A stretch of 64,000 nt of DNA from Halomonas colorata (GTDB lineage: Bacteria > Pseudomonadota > Gammaproteobacteria > Pseudomonadales > Halomonadaceae): assembly GCF_014897985.1 (NCBI RefSeq), contig NZ_JABUZA010000001.1, positions 165,890-229,889 of the forward strand, in the 5' to 3' direction. Below, one piece after another: positions 27,738 through 40,319 of this stretch. How positions within the stretch are numbered: the first letter of the stretch is position 1; each line of letters begins with the position of its first letter. Both the position numbers and the translations under genes were made by a program. The notes beneath the pieces are model-generated. The model saw nothing but the letters and a program-made list of their open reading frames with translations, ran no database searches and was not told the DNA's origin.

Positions 27738-30700
27738 ATGCGCTTAACCTCTATTCGCCTTGTTGGGTTCAAGTCGTTTGTCGACCCGGTCACGGTGCCC
27801 TTCGACGGTAATATGACCGCGATCGTGGGCCCTAACGGCTGCGGAAAATCCAATATCATCGATGCCGTGCGCTGGGTAATGGGCGAGTCTTCCGCCAAAA
27901 CCCTGCGTGGCGAGTCCATGGCCGACGTTATCTTCAATGGCTCTACCGGGCGCAAGCCGGTGGGCCAGGCATCTATTGAGCTCAAGTTCGACAACCGCGA
28001 CGGCACCATGGGCGGCGTGTATGCCCAGTACGCGGAAATCGTGGTCAAACGGTTAGTGACCCGCGACGGCCAGTCCAACTACTTCTTCAATGGCCAGAAG
28101 TGCCGTCGGCGGGATATCGCCGACCTGTTTATGGGCACCGGTCTAGGCCCGCGCTCTTACGCGATTATCGGCCAAGGCATGATTTCAAGGCTGATCGAAG
28201 CCCGCCCGGATGACCTGCGCTCCACACTTGAGGAAGCCGCGGGCATTTCCAAATACAAGGAGCGCCGCCGGGAAACCGAAAACCGCATGCGGCGGACTCA
28301 AGAAAACCTCGAGCGCTTGGACGATATTCGCGAGGAGCTGGATAAACAGCTTGAGCGCTTAAAGCGCCAGGCCGAGGCGGCTAAGCGCTATCAGGAGCTG
28401 AAACAACTGGAGTACCGGCTGAAAGGCGAGCTGGCGCTGCTGCGTGGGCGTACTCTACGCGCCGAGCAGTCGCAGCAGGAGAGCCGGGTTCGCGAGCTGG
28501 AAATCTCGGTTGAAAAAGATGTGTTTGGCGTACGTCAGTGTGAAACCCGCCTGGAGCAGGCCCGCGAGCAGCATGACGAGCTTGCCGAAGTACTTGAGCG
28601 CCACCAGCAGCAGTTTTTCGAAACCACCACACGCATCGCCAGACTCGAGCAGGATCAGGCGCATCGGCGTAGCCGTGAGGCCCAGCTGGCTAACGACATC
28701 GCCACCGCCCGGCGGGAGTTGGACGAACAGCGCCGGGTCAGCGAAGGCGACCGCGAGCGCCTGAGCGTTATCGACGAGCGCTTTGAAGCGCTTTCGCCCG
28801 AACACGAAGCGCTGGAAGAGCAGCTGGAAGCCCTGGAGCAGGCGCTTGCCGATGCCACCCCTGCCATGGAAGCCGCCGAGCAGCAGTGGTCTGAAGCCGA
28901 AAACCGCTGGCGGGACTCAAGCCGCGAGGCCGATCGCAGCCAGGACCAGCTACGCGATTTAGAGCAGCGCATTCAACGCCTGCAGGCAGAAGGCCAGCGA
29001 CGTCGCCAGCAGCGCGGTGATTTAGCGGATCTTAGCGCGCTACGTGAAGAACACGCTCAGTTTCAGGCCCAGCTGGCGGAAGCAGAAGAGCGCTCCGAAG
29101 CCTTCACCAAAACCCGTGAACAGTGGCAGCAGCAGTACAGCGATGCCAAAAATGCCTATCAGCAGGCCACACGCACCCGCGATGACCAGCGCGCCAGTTT
29201 GAGCCAGCGCCAGGGCGAGCTGGCCTCGCTCCAGGCGCTGATTGATGCTGCACTGGCCGACCATGACCCGGATATCGAAGCAACCCTGGCGACCCACGGG
29301 TTGAGTAATGCCCCGCGCCTGGGTGAAACGCTAAACGTCACGCCCGGCTGGGAAACGGTCATTTCCTGGTTGCTCGCCCCCTGGCTAAATGCCCGCCTTG
29401 TGGCAAGCCATCAGCTTGCCGCGCTGCCGGAAGCCCTGGCGACCGACTGGTGCCTGATCGATGAAAAAGCGCCCGCTGTTTCAACTGGCAGCCAGCATCT
29501 GGATTCACTGGTAAGCGGCGCCGGTGCGCTGGGTGAATGGTTAGCGAGTATTCACTACGTTGAATCCGGCGCGGAAGCCGAGCAGCTTGCGCCAAGCCTC
29601 GCCCCGGGGCAAAGCGTGGTCAGCCGGGATGGCGTCTGGTACGGGCGAGGCTGGCTGCATCAGCAGGCCAACGGTCAAGGCGTCGATGGGCTGCTGCTGA
29701 CCCGCCGCCGGTTTAACGAGCTGGATGCCCAGCGCGAACAGGATGAAGAAGTCCTGGCGCTAGCTGAAGAGCAGTGCGAGACGACCAGTGAAGCGATCGA
29801 AGCGCTGGAGCTTGCCCGCGAGCAGCAGGCCGAGCAGGAACGCAGCCACGCGGCAAGCCTTCAACAGCTGGCGATTAAAGAGCGCAGCGCCGCCCAGAAG
29901 CTTGAACATCTGCAAGGCCGGGCCACGGAACTTGATGCCGAACTTAGCCAACTGCAAGAGGATGAGGCGGAGTTAACGCTTACTTTGGAAGAGCAGCGTG
30001 CCCGCTGGCATATCGCCATGGAAACGCTGGAAGCGGCTTCAGAGGCGCGGGAAGTAGCCACCGAGCTGCGCGGCCGTCAGCGCGAGCAGCGCGAACGGTT
30101 GACCCGAGAGCACGCGCCGCTGAAAACTCAGCAGCAGACGCTGGCCCTGGAGCGCGAACGCTTAACCGCTGAGCGCGATAGCCTGCGCTCCCAACAGGCG
30201 CGCTCAAGCGACAGCGAAGAGCGCTTGACGCTACGCATAGCAGAACTCGAAGAGTCGCGGGAAATGCTGCTTGAACCGGATGAGCTGGCCGGTGAAGAGC
30301 TTGAAGAGCTACTCCATCAGCGCGAACAGCAGGAGCGCAGGCTTAACGAAACCCGTCAGCAGGCTCAGTCACTGGCGGAGCAATTGCGCAACGACGAACT
30401 GGCCCGCCAGCAGCACGAGCGCAATCTTGAACAAAGCCGCGAGCAGCTTCAACAGCGGCGCATGGACGTTCAGGCGCTGGCCCTGAAGGCGGCGACCCAG
30501 GATGAGCATCTGGCTGAATTGGGCCACGACGCCGAAGCTTTGGCCGAGACTCTGCAAAGCGATGCCAGTGAGCAAACCTGGCAGGAAAAACTGGAAAGCA
30601 CCGGCGAGAAGATCCGCCGTTTGGGCGCGATTAACCTCGCAGCGATTGAGGAGTACGATCAGCAGGCCGAACGGCGCAACTACCTCGAAGCCCAGCACGC

Positions 30701-31232
30701 CGAGCTTACCGAGGCGCTTGAAACGCTGGAGCGAGCCATCAAGCGGATCGATCAGGAGACGCGGGTACGCTTCCGGGAAACCTTTGATCAGGTGAATAGC
30801 GGTTTGCAGGAACTCTTCCCACGCGTGTTTGGCGGTGGTGCTGCCTGGCTGACGCTAACCGGCGACGACCTGTTGGAAACCGGCGTTGCGATCATGGCGC
30901 GCCCGCCGGGCAAGAAGAACAGCACGATTCACCTGCTTTCCGGTGGTGAAAAGGCGCTCACGGCGCTTTCATTGGTGTTCTCCATCTTCCAGCTCAACCC
31001 CGCGCCGTTCTGTATGCTCGATGAGGTCGACGCACCGCTGGATGATGCCAACGTGGGGCGTTATGCGAAGCTCGTGAAAGAGATGTCGGAAAACGTCCAG
31101 TTCATCTATATCACCCACAACAAGATCGCCATGGAAGCCGCCGAGCGTCTGATGGGGGTCACCATGCAGGAGCCCGGCGTTTCGCGTCTGGTATCGGTGG
31201 GGATTGATGAAGCGGCCGCGCTGGTGGACTAG
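27738..31232 (+). CDS. smc: Chromosome segregation ATPase SMC
   Basis: SMC is the coiled-coil ATPase of the bacterial condensin, acting with ScpAB in chromosome organisation. The 1164 residues show Walker A GPNGCGKSN at 31-39, two long charged coiled-coil blocks (about 170-500 and 660-1000, rich in E, Q, R and A), and a hinge between them (about 510-650, with CLIDEKAPAVSTGSQHLDSL). At the C-terminus are the ABC signature LLSGGEKALTALSLVFSIF and Walker B FCMLDEVDAPLDDANV. The start is a clear ATG 98 bp after ccmI. In pseudomonads zipA and ligA follow directly; here two other genes intervene. Confidence 0.97.
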   Translation: MRLTSIRLVGFKSFVDPVTVPFDGNMTAIVGPNGCGKSNIIDAVRWVMGESSAKTLRGESMADVIFNGSTGRKPVGQASIELKFDNRDGTMGGVYAQYAEIVVKRLVTRDGQSNYFFNGQKCRRRDIADLFMGTGLGPRSYAIIGQGMISRLIEARPDDLRSTLEEAAGISKYKERRRETENRMRRTQENLERLDDIREELDKQLERLKRQAEAAKRYQELKQLEYRLKGELALLRGRTLRAEQSQQESRVRELEISVEKDVFGVRQCETRLEQAREQHDELAEVLERHQQQFFETTTRIARLEQDQAHRRSREAQLANDIATARRELDEQRRVSEGDRERLSVIDERFEALSPEHEALEEQLEALEQALADATPAMEAAEQQWSEAENRWRDSSREADRSQDQLRDLEQRIQRLQAEGQRRRQQRGDLADLSALREEHAQFQAQLAEAEERSEAFTKTREQWQQQYSDAKNAYQQATRTRDDQRASLSQRQGELASLQALIDAALADHDPDIEATLATHGLSNAPRLGETLNVTPGWETVISWLLAPWLNARLVASHQLAALPEALATDWCLIDEKAPAVSTGSQHLDSLVSGAGALGEWLASIHYVESGAEAEQLAPSLAPGQSVVSRDGVWYGRGWLHQQANGQGVDGLLLTRRRFNELDAQREQDEEVLALAEEQCETTSEAIEALELAREQQAEQERSHAASLQQLAIKERSAAQKLEHLQGRATELDAELSQLQEDEAELTLTLEEQRARWHIAMETLEAASEAREVATELRGRQREQRERLTREHAPLKTQQQTLALERERLTAERDSLRSQQARSSDSEERLTLRIAELEESREMLLEPDELAGEELEELLHQREQQERRLNETRQQAQSLAEQLRNDELARQQHERNLEQSREQLQQRRMDVQALALKAATQDEHLAELGHDAEALAETLQSDASEQTWQEKLESTGEKIRRLGAINLAAIEEYDQQAERRNYLEAQHAELTEALETLERAIKRIDQETRVRFRETFDQVNSGLQELFPRVFGGGAAWLTLTGDDLLETGVAIMARPPGKKNSTIHLLSGGEKALTALSLVFSIFQLNPAPFCMLDEVDAPLDDANVGRYAKLVKEMSENVQFIYITHNKIAMEAAERLMGVTMQEPGVSRLVSVGIDEAAALVD

Positions 31233-31250
31233 GCGAGCTTGGATTCTAGC

Positions 31251-32420
31251 TTAACCTTCGCCCAGCTCACGCATCACCGCATACAGCTTGGATTTGGCTT
31301 CAAAGCCCACGCCGGGGGTGTCCGGCAGGCCGACGTAGCCATTTTCAACCTGAATGCCGTCGGCAAAGCCCCCAAACGGCTGGAATACGTCAGGGTAGGA
31401 TTCGTTGCCGCCCAGGTGCAGGCCAGCGGCGATGTTAAGGGACATCTGGTGGCCACCGTGGGGTACCACGCGGCGCGATGACCAGCCAAGTTCATCCATC
31501 ACCTTGAGCGTGCGCATGTACTCCACCAAGCCGTAGGAGAGCGCGCAGTCAAACTGTACGAAGTCACGGTCGGCACGCATACCGCCATGGCGCAGCAGGT
31601 TGCGGGCATCCTGATGCGAAAACAGGTTTTCGCCGGTCGCCATGGGTAGCTCATAGTGATTGGCAAGCTCCGCCTGAAGTGCGTAATCCAGCGGATCACC
31701 GGCTTCTTCGTACCAGAAGAGGTTATACGGTTTCAGCGCCTCGGCGTAAGCAATGGCCGTTTCTAGATCAAAGCGCCCGTTGGCATCTACCGCTAGACGG
31801 CTGCCATCGCCGACTACTTCAAGCACGGCTTCAATACGCCGAATATCTTCCTCAAGCGGCGCGGCGCCAATCTTCATTTTTACCACGTTGTAGCCACGCG
31901 CCAGGTAGCTCTTCATTTCGTCCTGCAGCTTGGTGTGGTCTTTACCGGGATAGTAGTAGCCGCCAGCGGCATACACCCAGACTTTATCGTCGGCTTGGCC
32001 ATTGCGATAACGCTCGGCAAGCAGCCGGTAGAGCGGTTTGCCTTCAATTTTGGCCACCGCGTCCCACACTGCCATGTCGATGGTGCCAACGGCTACCGAG
32101 CGCTCGCCGTGGCCGCCGGGCTTTTCGTTTTTCATCAGGGTATCCCAGATGGCAAATGGGTCCAGGTTGTCGCGCTCTTGGTCGATCAGCGTGTCGGGGT
32201 TGGCTTCGGTGATTCTATCCAGAAAGCGGTCACGCATTAGCGCGCCCTGACCGTAGCGGCCGTTGGAGTTAAAGCCGTAGCCAATCACTGGCTTGCCATC
32301 GCGGATCACATCGGTGACCACGGCCACCACCGAACAGGTCATCTTGGAAAAATCGATATAGGCATTGGCAATCGGGGAGGCGATCGAAACGGTTTTCTCG
32401 CGAATATCCACAATACGCAT
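31251..32420 (-). CDS. tarD: D(-)-tartrate dehydratase (enolase superfamily)
   Basis: The 389-residue product belongs to the mandelate racemase group and matches the experimentally characterised Bradyrhizobium D-tartrate dehydratase along its length. Shared segments include NAYIDFSKMTCSVVAVVTDV, GYGFNSNGRYGQG, NEKPGGHGERSVAVGTIDMA, YAAGGYYYPGKD, the catalytic lysine KMK at 181-183, VDANGRFDLETAIAYA, ATGENLFSHQDARNLLR and the catalytic histidine block VPHGGHQMSLNIA. The reaction would convert D-tartrate to oxaloacetate, which could feed the OadGAB pump or central metabolism. The length is identical to the reference enzyme. It is divergent from a LysR gene, with about 100 bp between them. Confidence 0.85.
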   Translation of the reverse strand: MRIVDIREKTVSIASPIANAYIDFSKMTCSVVAVVTDVIRDGKPVIGYGFNSNGRYGQGALMRDRFLDRITEANPDTLIDQERDNLDPFAIWDTLMKNEKPGGHGERSVAVGTIDMAVWDAVAKIEGKPLYRLLAERYRNGQADDKVWVYAAGGYYYPGKDHTKLQDEMKSYLARGYNVVKMKIGAAPLEEDIRRIEAVLEVVGDGSRLAVDANGRFDLETAIAYAEALKPYNLFWYEEAGDPLDYALQAELANHYELPMATGENLFSHQDARNLLRHGGMRADRDFVQFDCALSYGLVEYMRTLKVMDELGWSSRRVVPHGGHQMSLNIAAGLHLGGNESYPDVFQPFGGFADGIQVENGYVGLPDTPGVGFEAKSKLYAVMRELGEG

Positions 32421-32520
32421 GGCAAGCTCCTTAAACGGTTAAGAGCTTAACCCTATGCGTGACAAGCGCCGCTGCCCAATGCTATTACTGCGTTACCTCA
32501 TGCTGAAACGGCATTGCCCT

Positions 32521-33399
32521 ATGGAACTTGTCTGGCTTGAAGACTTTACCGCCCTTGCCGAGCACGGCAGCTTTGTGCGCGCCGCCGAGGCTCGTCATAT
32601 CACTCAGCCGGCGTTTAGCCGACGCATTCGCGCGCTAGAGCAGTGGATGGGCGTTAGCCTGTTTGTGCGTACCCCCCAAGGCACTACGCTGACACCTGCT
32701 GGTCGGCATATTCAGGCGAGCGCCTTTGAAGCCATAGGTCGGCTTTACCGATTGCGTGCTGAAGCCCAGGAAATTGAAGGCAAGGCGACCAAGACGCTGC
32801 AGTTTGCGGCCACGCATTCGCTTTCATTTACGTTCTTCCCGCGCTGGGTAAGAACCCTGGAGCAGGGCGCGCCCATGGAGGCGGTACGGCTGCATTCAGA
32901 TACCATGGCTGCCTGTGAACAGTTGCTGCTGCGTGGCGATAGCCAGTTTTTACTAAGCCACCACCATGTCGCCGTGCCTTCTTTGCTCTCTTCGGAGCAT
33001 TTTGAAAGTATCCAAATAGGCGAGGACACGCTGATTCCGTTAATGGGTAAAGAAATGGGTAACACTCGGACGCTGGAAGAGATGCCGTATCTGGCCTATG
33101 CCGATGCGTCGGGGCTGGGCCGCGTGGTAAATCACTGGCTTAAGCAACATGCAGGCGACCGGATATTCACTCCCCGCTTTAGTAGTCATCTAGCCGCGGT
33201 ACTGATGTCAATGGTAATAGAAAACAAGGGCTTGGCATGGATACCTAAAAGCCTGGCGGAGCAGGAAATAGCGGAGGGAACGCTGGTTCGGGCACTCGGT
33301 GAAGCCTGGGATATCCCGTTGGAAATTCATCTTACTCGGCCACGCGTATTAGCAAGCACCTTTGCCGATGCCTTTTGGCACAGGCTCATCAAGCGTTAA
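32521..33399 (+). CDS. LysR-family transcriptional regulator, probable tarD regulator
   Basis: The 292-residue product has an N-terminal winged helix-turn-helix (WLEDFTALAEHGSFVRAAEA, HITQPAFSRRIRALEQWMG) and a LysR effector-binding domain. The ATG at 32521 gives the standard LysR N-terminus MELVWLEDF; the frame is open 66 bp further, but that extension is not supported. It is divergent from tarD, the classical layout for a LysR regulator and its target, so tartrate-responsive control of tarD is inferred. Both genes sit between smc and zipA. Confidence 0.88.
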   Translation: MELVWLEDFTALAEHGSFVRAAEARHITQPAFSRRIRALEQWMGVSLFVRTPQGTTLTPAGRHIQASAFEAIGRLYRLRAEAQEIEGKATKTLQFAATHSLSFTFFPRWVRTLEQGAPMEAVRLHSDTMAACEQLLLRGDSQFLLSHHHVAVPSLLSSEHFESIQIGEDTLIPLMGKEMGNTRTLEEMPYLAYADASGLGRVVNHWLKQHAGDRIFTPRFSSHLAAVLMSMVIENKGLAWIPKSLAEQEIAEGTLVRALGEAWDIPLEIHLTRPRVLASTFADAFWHRLIKR

Positions 33400-33894
33400 G
33401 AAACCGCTACAAGCATTAACATTTATCGTTAAATTGATAAAAAAATGTGTAAAAAGGCTCAACTTATCTATATTGATCATTATAAAATTGTGGTTAATGC
33501 TATGGTGTAGTAGCTGAAACTGGTACAGCTAAAGCATAGCAATAATGATAAGCTGTTTATGCATACAGTGATTGGTTGGTTAGTTTTCAAGTTGTTTATG
33601 ATTTAACGTTCTGAGTTTAAGTAAACATAACGTTAAGTGTAAAAGGTACTGCCTTATTTATATTAAACAGCAAATTTATGGCACTATTAATCGCCGCAAG
33701 GGTCTAGTTGCGATCAGCGTCAAAAATTTGCTCAAAAACGTTAAAAACTGTGCCATAACGTGAAGATTGCCCAATAAGTGGCCCTTTTTGTAGCAACCGC
33801 GCTATGCTGGTGATAATTATTAATCACCTTGAAGGCCAGCATCTTCAGGTATGGCGCTTTAGCAACCGGTAAGATGACCCATGGAATGTTCGAC
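33400..33894. other. AT-rich intergenic region upstream of zipA
   Basis: This 495-bp stretch is much richer in A and T than its neighbours and has no credible gene. It contains a perfect SOS-box match at 33553-33568, an inverted repeat GGTGAT/ATCACC near 33810-33828, and a CCCTTTTTG tract near 33781. The zipA promoter should lie within it. Confidence 0.6.
33553..33568. promoter_or_regulatory. Orphan LexA (SOS) box
   Basis: CTGTTTATGCATACAG has the CTGT-N8-ACAG core and differs at one base from the SOS box at 20679-20694. It lies 154 bp after the LysR stop and 327 bp before zipA, with no obvious gene attached. Confidence 0.6.
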
Positions 33895-35742
33895 ATGGAA
33901 CTAAGAGAGTGGCTAATTATTTTAGGTTTGGCGTTGGTATCGCTCATCGTAGTCGACGGTGTAAGGCGACTCCAGCGCCAGCGGCGTGTCCCACGTCTAG
34001 ATCAAGCGGTTAAGGATCTTCCCGAAGCGAAGCTAACCGACCTTGATGACGAAGCTAAAGAAGCAGAGATTAACTGGGAACTGCCTAACGGTGGTGCGCG
34101 GGTCGTTAAACCTGCTGACTATACTGGCCTGGGTTCAAAACCCAAGCTAGAGCGTCAGGATCATCCCGGGCCTTCCCGCGTACTATCCGAGTTCAGACGC
34201 TCCTTCGCCAATGCCGTGCCCAAGCGTAAAACAGCTGCCGCATCGCAAGCCGCCGCAACGCATGCTGCACCCACTGCGTCTAGAGCCGCGTCTGCTGCTT
34301 CACCAGCGGCTACGTCACCAACAGATTATGAGCGTCGTGAACCCAGCTTCTCTTTAGATAGTGCTTCTACTTCTACTAGTAGTACTTCAAATAGTGCTTC
34401 AAATAGCGAGCCGTCCGTCACTCACGCTAAGCCCGCTAAAGCACAAGCGCCTCACGAACACACCCAGCCCATGCCGACAGCTGCCCAGGAAAGCCCTTCA
34501 GCGCCTGCGCCCGCCCAAAGCGAACGCCACATTGATGAGCCGTCTATCTCTTTATCTGCTACCAATCAATCGACTACCGATGAGCTGTCCGTTACTGATG
34601 AATTAACCACTGGCGATGCAGAAGTCGCCTCGGTTAATAAGGTAGATGCGTTTAACGAGGTAGATAAAGAGAGCGTCGCAGACCCTGCGCTGTCCACCGC
34701 CGCTACGCCAGCTGAGCCTGTTTTACGTGCCGAGCCAGAAGACGCCGTGTTTGCCAAGCAGGATGCGCCCAAGCGTCGCCAACTGCGCGAAGATACGGTT
34801 GGCGAGTACGACGAGCTTAATGATGATGAAGTCGACGAATACCGGTTGGTCGATTTTGAAGGTATCGGCCGCTCCTTTAAGCGTCGTTTGATTATCCGTC
34901 GTAAAGAGAAGGCGCGTAAAAAAGCTGAAAAAGCCATACGTGCTGAAGCGCTGGCCAAGCAGAAGGCTGAGCGTAAAGCGCTGGAAGCCGAACAGCGCCG
35001 TGAAGCGAAAGAAGCCGCCGAAGCAGAAAAAGCCCGTATCGCTCAGGAGCAGGCAGAGGCACACGAGGCCGCTGCTCTCGCCGCTGCCGCTCAAAAAGCC
35101 GCCGCGCCTCGATATGACGAACCAGAGCCCGCTTATGCGTATGACGAGCCGAGCGAAGAGTACGAAAATTACGAGTCTTATGATGACGCGCCGGTTCGTG
35201 CTCAGCGTGACTCGGTAGTACGTACTCACCCAACGCTTGAAAAAGCGTTACGTCATGATGTGTCTGGCGAGCATGCCAAAGAGACGCTTTCCAATGCTGA
35301 TGAAGTCATCGTAATCAGCGTGCTTTCTCGTGACCCGGAAGGCTTTGATGGCAGCAAGTTGCTTGATCTCATTATGGCGTGCGGCCTGCGTTACAGCCGC
35401 CCGATGGGTGTCTTCCACCGCTTTGAAACCGAGAGCCCCGATAGCGAGCTGCAGTTCTCGATGATCAATGTGGTCAAGCCTGGCACCTTCCCGATCGAGG
35501 AAATGGGCGAGTTTGTGACTCCAGGCGTTACTTTCCTGATGCCCTTGCCGGGAGCGGTCGACAGCTCAGCCGCTTTTGAAGCCATGGTCGAAACCGCCAT
35601 GGTAGTGGTACGCCATATGGGCGGTGAACTGAAAGATGAACACCGCAGCGTCATGACGGCGCAAACCATCGAGTTTGCCCGTCAGCGGGTACGCGATTTC
35701 GAGCGGCGCCATCGTCTGCATCGCCATATGCAAGCCCACTAA
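33895..35742 (+). CDS. zipA: Cell division protein ZipA
   Basis: ZipA tethers FtsZ to the inner membrane at the division site. The 615-residue product starts with the transmembrane signature MELREWLIILGLALVSLIVV, followed by a basic stretch. A long Ala/Ser/Pro/Glu-rich linker comes next (about 50-470), including a highly charged Lys/Glu/Ala coiled-coil part (about 345-420). The C-terminal FtsZ-binding domain (about 480-605) includes VIVISVLSRDPEGFDGSKLL, YSRPMGVFHRFE and FVTPGVTFLMPLPGA. The linker makes it far longer than E. coli ZipA (328 residues). The frame is open 66 bp upstream, but the ATG at 33895 matches the family start. ligA follows. Confidence 0.93.
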   Translation: MELREWLIILGLALVSLIVVDGVRRLQRQRRVPRLDQAVKDLPEAKLTDLDDEAKEAEINWELPNGGARVVKPADYTGLGSKPKLERQDHPGPSRVLSEFRRSFANAVPKRKTAAASQAAATHAAPTASRAASAASPAATSPTDYERREPSFSLDSASTSTSSTSNSASNSEPSVTHAKPAKAQAPHEHTQPMPTAAQESPSAPAPAQSERHIDEPSISLSATNQSTTDELSVTDELTTGDAEVASVNKVDAFNEVDKESVADPALSTAATPAEPVLRAEPEDAVFAKQDAPKRRQLREDTVGEYDELNDDEVDEYRLVDFEGIGRSFKRRLIIRRKEKARKKAEKAIRAEALAKQKAERKALEAEQRREAKEAAEAEKARIAQEQAEAHEAAALAAAAQKAAAPRYDEPEPAYAYDEPSEEYENYESYDDAPVRAQRDSVVRTHPTLEKALRHDVSGEHAKETLSNADEVIVISVLSRDPEGFDGSKLLDLIMACGLRYSRPMGVFHRFETESPDSELQFSMINVVKPGTFPIEEMGEFVTPGVTFLMPLPGAVDSSAAFEAMVETAMVVVRHMGGELKDEHRSVMTAQTIEFARQRVRDFERRHRLHRHMQAH

Positions 35743-35758
35743 GTAACGCTTGCGATTA

Positions 35759-35792
35759 AACACCCGCCTTCTTGCAGAAGGCGGGTGTTTTT
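35759..35792 (+). terminator. Intrinsic terminator between zipA and ligA
   Basis: CACCCGCCTTCT (35761-35772) and AGAAGGCGGGTG (35776-35787) form a perfect 12-bp stem around TGC, followed by a T tract. It implies that ligA has its own promoter in the 60 bp that follow. Confidence 0.92.
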
Positions 35793-35827
35793 GTTCTAAG
35801 ATGTGTCTTTTTTGTGATCGCTTTTAG

Positions 35828-38150
<2,323 letters not shown>

Positions 38151-38157
<7 letters not shown>

Positions 38158-40163
38158 CCGCGAATGATCGCGCTGATAATACGCCGCCCGGCGTGAAGGT
38201 GATCGACCAGCGGCGCCTCCAGAGGCATGGGGTCATCGCACAGTCGGGAGGCGATCACCTCAGCGCATAGCGGCGCGCTTGAGAGCCCACGCGAGCCGTG
38301 AGCGGTCGATATCCACAAGCCGGGGTAGTGTTCGCCAGCTACATCCGGTGCCCGCGAGGCATCTTTACCCAGCACGGCATACGCTGACTGCCAGGCAGAA
38401 GCGTCGGGCACCGGGCCCGCATAGGGCGTTTTATCCGGGCTTGCAGCGCGCACCGCCGCACGCCCTTCAAGCGCCTGTGGGGTCAGTTGGGCGCCTGTGC
38501 TTTCCAACGCTGTCTCAAGTTCTGCCACCAGTGCCGGGAGCGTTTGGCGAAGCTCCTCGATATTGCGCTGATGGTCGGTATCGGTCACTTCGGTAGAGTC
38601 ATTGTTAGGCACAAAGCTTGCGCCAAAGGTCAGCACGCCTTCAAACGCCGGTGATACATAGCCACCCGCGCACACGACCCGCTCAGGGCCTTTTACGCCG
38701 ACGGGCAGTGTCACTTCACTAACCTGGCCGCGCACCTGCTGTAGGGGCGCAAAGGCCGTCTGAGTAAACGTGTTGGCGTAGTGAGCGCTTGCAATCACCA
38801 CGTGGTCAGCATTTATCGTACGCCCATCAGCAAGCTTCAGCTGCCAGTGTTCATGCTCACGGTTAAGCGACGTTACCTCACCTTGGGTAAGGGTAATGTT
38901 GGGGCTTTGAAGTAAGTGTTCACATAGCGCCTTGGGCCGCACCCAGCCCGCCTGTGGATAAAAAAGCGCGTGCTGGGCGTCAATGGTAACGCCGGCCGCC
39001 TCGCTAAGCCCTTGGGTAAGCGGTGACACCACCACGGCTTCGGGCAGCGCATGCTGCTCGCTAAAGCGTTGCTGGCGCTTGGCTTCTTTAGCGTTTGTTG
39101 CCAGCTGAACCACGCCGCAGGGTTGCCAAAGTGAAGGCGCTTTTAATTGGCTAAGCCAACGCTGGCTGTATAACAGGCCGGAGAGATAAAACCGGCTCTG
39201 GTGGTTGGTATCAGCGGCAAGCTTTACATAAAGCGCCCCCTGACGATTACCCGAACCGCCTGCCCCCGGCGCCGTGCGCTCAATCACGCTAACCTTGATG
39301 CCGCGCCTGGCAAGCGCCGCCGCCACGCTACACCCGGCAATCCCTGCACCAATTACCGCCACATGCTGAGTTTTGAGAGGCGCCGGTGGTGTAAACCAAG
39401 GCGTTGCTTCACGGCGTTTATCAACAGGCGGTGTTTCAATCATGCCCGCGAGAATTTCGCGCTTACGCCCGCAGCCGGGGACTTTTTTCCAGGTAAAGCC
39501 TGCCGCTTTCAAGCCCCGCTTAACGATGCCTGCGCAGGTGAATGTGGCAAAGGTGGCCCCTGGCCGAGAGCGCGCCGCCATGGCTTCAAACAGCTCGGGT
39601 TGCCACATCTGAGGATTTTTGGAAGGCGCAAAGCCGTCTAGAAACCAGGCATCGACCTGGCCGTCTAAAAGCGCCAGACGCTCGGTGGTATCGCCATAAT
39701 GCAGGTCCAGCGTAACGCGGTCGCTCAGGTGTAGGCGGTGTACGCCGCTAACCGATGCGGGCCACTGCTCACAAAGCACCTGTGAATAACCCGCAAGCGA
39801 CGGCCAGGCGCGCAGGGCGCGCTCAAGTGACGTCCGATCCAGAGGATACTTTTCTGTGGATAACAGATGCAGCCGCGCCCCGGCGGGTGCGTGCTGTTCA
39901 AAGCAGGCCCAGGCGCACAGCATATTGAGCCCCGTCCCAAAGCCGGTTTCCCCGATTACAAACGCCCGCGTGCTTTCCCAGGCGGCAAAGCGTTCAGGTA
40001 AGCGGTTGGTATTTAAAAAAACGTGCTCGGTCTCTTCAAGGCCACCCTCACGGGAAAAATACACGTCATCGAAGTCATCCGAGTGCGGTGAAGTGTCACT
40101 CCAGGTGAGTAAAGGCGCGCTTAACGCCGTTAGAGGAGGCAAAGCAGTAGGGCGTTGAGGCAC
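38151..40163 (-). CDS. mnmC: Bifunctional tRNA mnm5s2U biosynthesis protein MnmC
   Basis: MnmC completes 5-methylaminomethyl-2-thiouridine at the wobble position of several tRNAs. The 670-residue product has an N-terminal SAM-dependent methyltransferase domain (FVIGETGFGTGLNMLCAWACF, AWFLDGFAPSKNPQMW). This is followed from about residue 270 by an FAD-dependent oxidase with a GxGxxG site (VAVIGAGIAGCSVAAALARRG) and the C-terminal GLWISTAHGSRGLSSAPLCAE. Both halves are intact. It converges on the yheU-like gene with a 7-bp overlap. Two perfect DnaA-box 9-mers lie within it. Confidence 0.96.
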
Positions 40164-40243
40164 GCGGGTATCCGTAATGAGAGAAGTGGTTAAAAAATAG
40201 CCAATTTGTTAATCGGGGCGTTATCTCTGGCTTAGCGCAAAGC

Positions 40244-40297
40244 GTCCGCTGGGTTTGCACAGAGTTTTCCACAGGCTCTGTGAATTAGCTGGCGGAC
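40244..40297. other. Nested inverted repeats with a DnaA-box-like loop
   Basis: GTCCGC (40244-40249)/GCGGAC (40292-40297) enclose CACAGAG (40258-40264)/CTCTGTG (40276-40282). The inner loop contains TTTTCCACA, one mismatch from a DnaA box. It lies in the 156-bp gap between yciI and mnmC. No T-run follows on either strand, so it is not a convincing terminator. Confidence 0.45.
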
Positions 40298-40319
40298 CCT
40301 CCACACTAGCGACTTTCGG

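Noticed and set aside
33559..33606. 15-codon hydrophobic open frame (starts MHTVIGWLVF) overlapping the orphan SOS box
   Set aside because: It is attractive as a TisB-like toxin, but it is very short, has no ribosome-binding site and starts inside the operator itself.
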